In this document: positions 7,398 through 8,004 of the stretch, piece after piece
How the letters are laid out: every line of letters starts with the position of its first letter
Position numbering within the stretch: position 1 is the stretch's first letter
Assembly (NCBI GenBank): GCA_905479615.1
Contig: CAJQNH010000133.1
Span: forward strand, 1-8,004
Source of the DNA: an uncultured Eudoraea sp.
GTDB lineage: Bacteria > Bacteroidota > Bacteroidia > Flavobacteriales > Flavobacteriaceae
Length of the DNA stretch: 8,004 nucleotides
Direction of reading: 5' to 3'
The notes under the pieces: generated by a model
Told to the model about the DNA's origin: nothing
The model's database searches: none
What the model saw: the letters and a program-made list of their open reading frames with translations, nothing else
Translations under genes and position numbers: made by a program

Positions 7398-7910
7398 ATG
7401 AAAATTTTAAATCCGGTTTTACTAATCACCCTTTTTTTTACGATAACAATAAGTGCACAGGAAATTTCAGATAATGCATTGGGTCTTCGCCTGGGCGACA
7501 GCGATGGATTTGGTGCAGAAATCTCTTATCAAAGATTACTGAGCAGATATCATAGGTTGGAGCTAAATCTGGGCTGGAGAGACAGCAGAGAATATGATGC
7601 CTTCAAAGTAACTGGCCTTTATGAATGGGTGCGCCATATTGATGGTAACTTTAACTGGTTCTATGGAGCCGGCGCCGGATTTGGAAGCGCTAGTTTTGAA
7701 CCTGTCCCCGGAAATGGAACTACTGAGCCTTTTACCCCTGATGGTGGTTTCTTTGCTTTAGTCGCTGGAAATGTGGGTATAGAATATAATTTTGATATTC
7801 CACTATTGTTATCACTCGATATAAGGCCTGAACTTGGTTTAATAGGATATGATGATTTTTCAGATAATTTTGACTTTGATATTGCATTAGGGATACGCTA
7901 TCAATTCTGA
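7398..7910 (+). CDS. Small secreted, probably outer-membrane beta-barrel protein of unknown function
   Basis: I do not recognise a named family. The 170-residue product begins with a clear Sec signal peptide: a Lys near the N-terminus, a hydrophobic core at about 5-18, and cleavage likely near SAQ (19-21), a common Bacteroidota pattern. The mature part, about 150 residues, is rich in glycine and aromatic residues with alternating strand-like segments such as LELNLGW, WFYGAGAGFGSASF, VGIEYNF and FDIALGIRYQF. It ends in phenylalanine, as many outer-membrane barrel proteins do. The size would suit a small barrel of about eight strands. Repeated acidic runs such as GYDDFSDNFDFD (150-161) suggest polar loops or turns. 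ATG 7398 is supported by the signal peptide directly after it. The gene stands alone, divergent from the oxidoreductase and followed by a terminator. Function is not inferable from context. Confidence 0.8.
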   Translation: MKILNPVLLITLFFTITISAQEISDNALGLRLGDSDGFGAEISYQRLLSRYHRLELNLGWRDSREYDAFKVTGLYEWVRHIDGNFNWFYGAGAGFGSASFEPVPGNGTTEPFTPDGGFFALVAGNVGIEYNFDIPLLLSLDIRPELGLIGYDDFSDNFDFDIALGIRYQF

Positions 7911-7934
7911 AACAATACTTTACGAATACATACA

Positions 7935-7972
7935 TCCTTAACATAACCTTATGTTTAAGGACTTTTTTTTTT
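7935..7972 (+). terminator. Intrinsic terminator after the beta-barrel gene
   Basis: The arms TCCTTAACATAA (7935-7946) and TTATGTTTAAGGA (7949-7961) form a 12-pair stem with one bulged T and a CC loop. One C follows, then ten consecutive T (7963-7972). The hairpin starts 24 nt after the stop codon at 7908-7910. A stem followed by a long U tract is the classical rho-independent form for rightward transcription. The opposite strand has no matching T run before the stem, so it is not clearly bidirectional. Confidence 0.88.
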
Positions 7973-7986
7973 CTGTCTTATATAAG

Positions 7987-7994
7987 TACCTTTG
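7987..7994 (+). promoter_or_regulatory. Bacteroidota-type -7 promoter box for a gene beyond the right edge
   Basis: TACCTTTG matches TAnnTTTG exactly and is followed by CAC, a frequent context for such promoters. Its upstream spacer reaches back into the terminator's T run, so the -33 element would lie within or next to it (7963-7975), where TTT but no clean TTTG is present. It starts 14 bp after the T run, so a new rightward transcription unit probably begins here, with its gene outside the window. Confidence 0.6.
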
Positions 7995-8004
7995 CACATC
8001 TTAT

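Noticed and set aside
7732..7944. A 70-codon open frame on the minus strand inside and after the beta-barrel gene.
   Set aside because: It lies antisense to a better-supported gene with a signal peptide and crosses part of the terminator; its sequence shows no recognisable domain.

Overview
The window looks like a piece of a low-GC Bacteroidota chromosome, most likely from the Flavobacteriia. The base composition is AT-rich. Three sites match the Bacteroidota sigma-factor -7 box TAnnTTTG. Shine-Dalgarno sequences are weak or absent, and the protein sequences resemble flavobacterial homologues as I remember them. No mobile element, CRISPR array, tRNA or rRNA was seen, and the genes look like ordinary chromosomal genes.

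Layout: a leftward cluster occupies 1-3305. In its direction of transcription it reads aroC (chorismate synthase, 3305-2241), then a sodium/proton-dependent dicarboxylate/amino-acid symporter (2181-856), then a glutathione-synthetase-like ATP-grasp ligase (839 to beyond base 1, truncated by the window edge). Gaps of 59 and 16 nt and a shared direction suggest an operon. It would be driven by a promoter at about 3360-3391, just upstream of a perfect 16-bp palindrome in the aroC leader. The 228-bp divergent spacer 3306-3533 also holds a probable promoter for the rightward gene at 3534.

The rightward gene at 3534-4466 encodes an LpxH-type metallophosphoesterase, probably a UDP-2,3-diacylglucosamine diphosphatase of lipid A synthesis. 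It converges on, and overlaps by 76 bp, a leftward 971-residue FAD plus Fe-S oxidoreductase (7306-4391) of the D-lactate / D-2-hydroxyglutarate dehydrogenase type. Both of these genes appear to start with TTG. A short divergent spacer (7307-7397) separates the oxidoreductase from a small secreted, probably outer-membrane beta-barrel protein of unknown function (7398-7910). That gene ends in a strong intrinsic terminator at 7935-7972. A textbook Bacteroidota -7 box at 7987-7994 probably serves a gene beyond the right edge.

Functionally, the left cluster joins aromatic amino-acid synthesis with acidic amino-acid uptake and an ATP-dependent peptide-forming ligase. The right part concerns envelope lipid synthesis, respiratory oxidation of a D-2-hydroxy acid, and an envelope protein. 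I found no clearly new multi-gene system. The most interesting points are the transporter/ATP-grasp pair, the overlapping convergent gene ends and the palindrome in the aroC leader.
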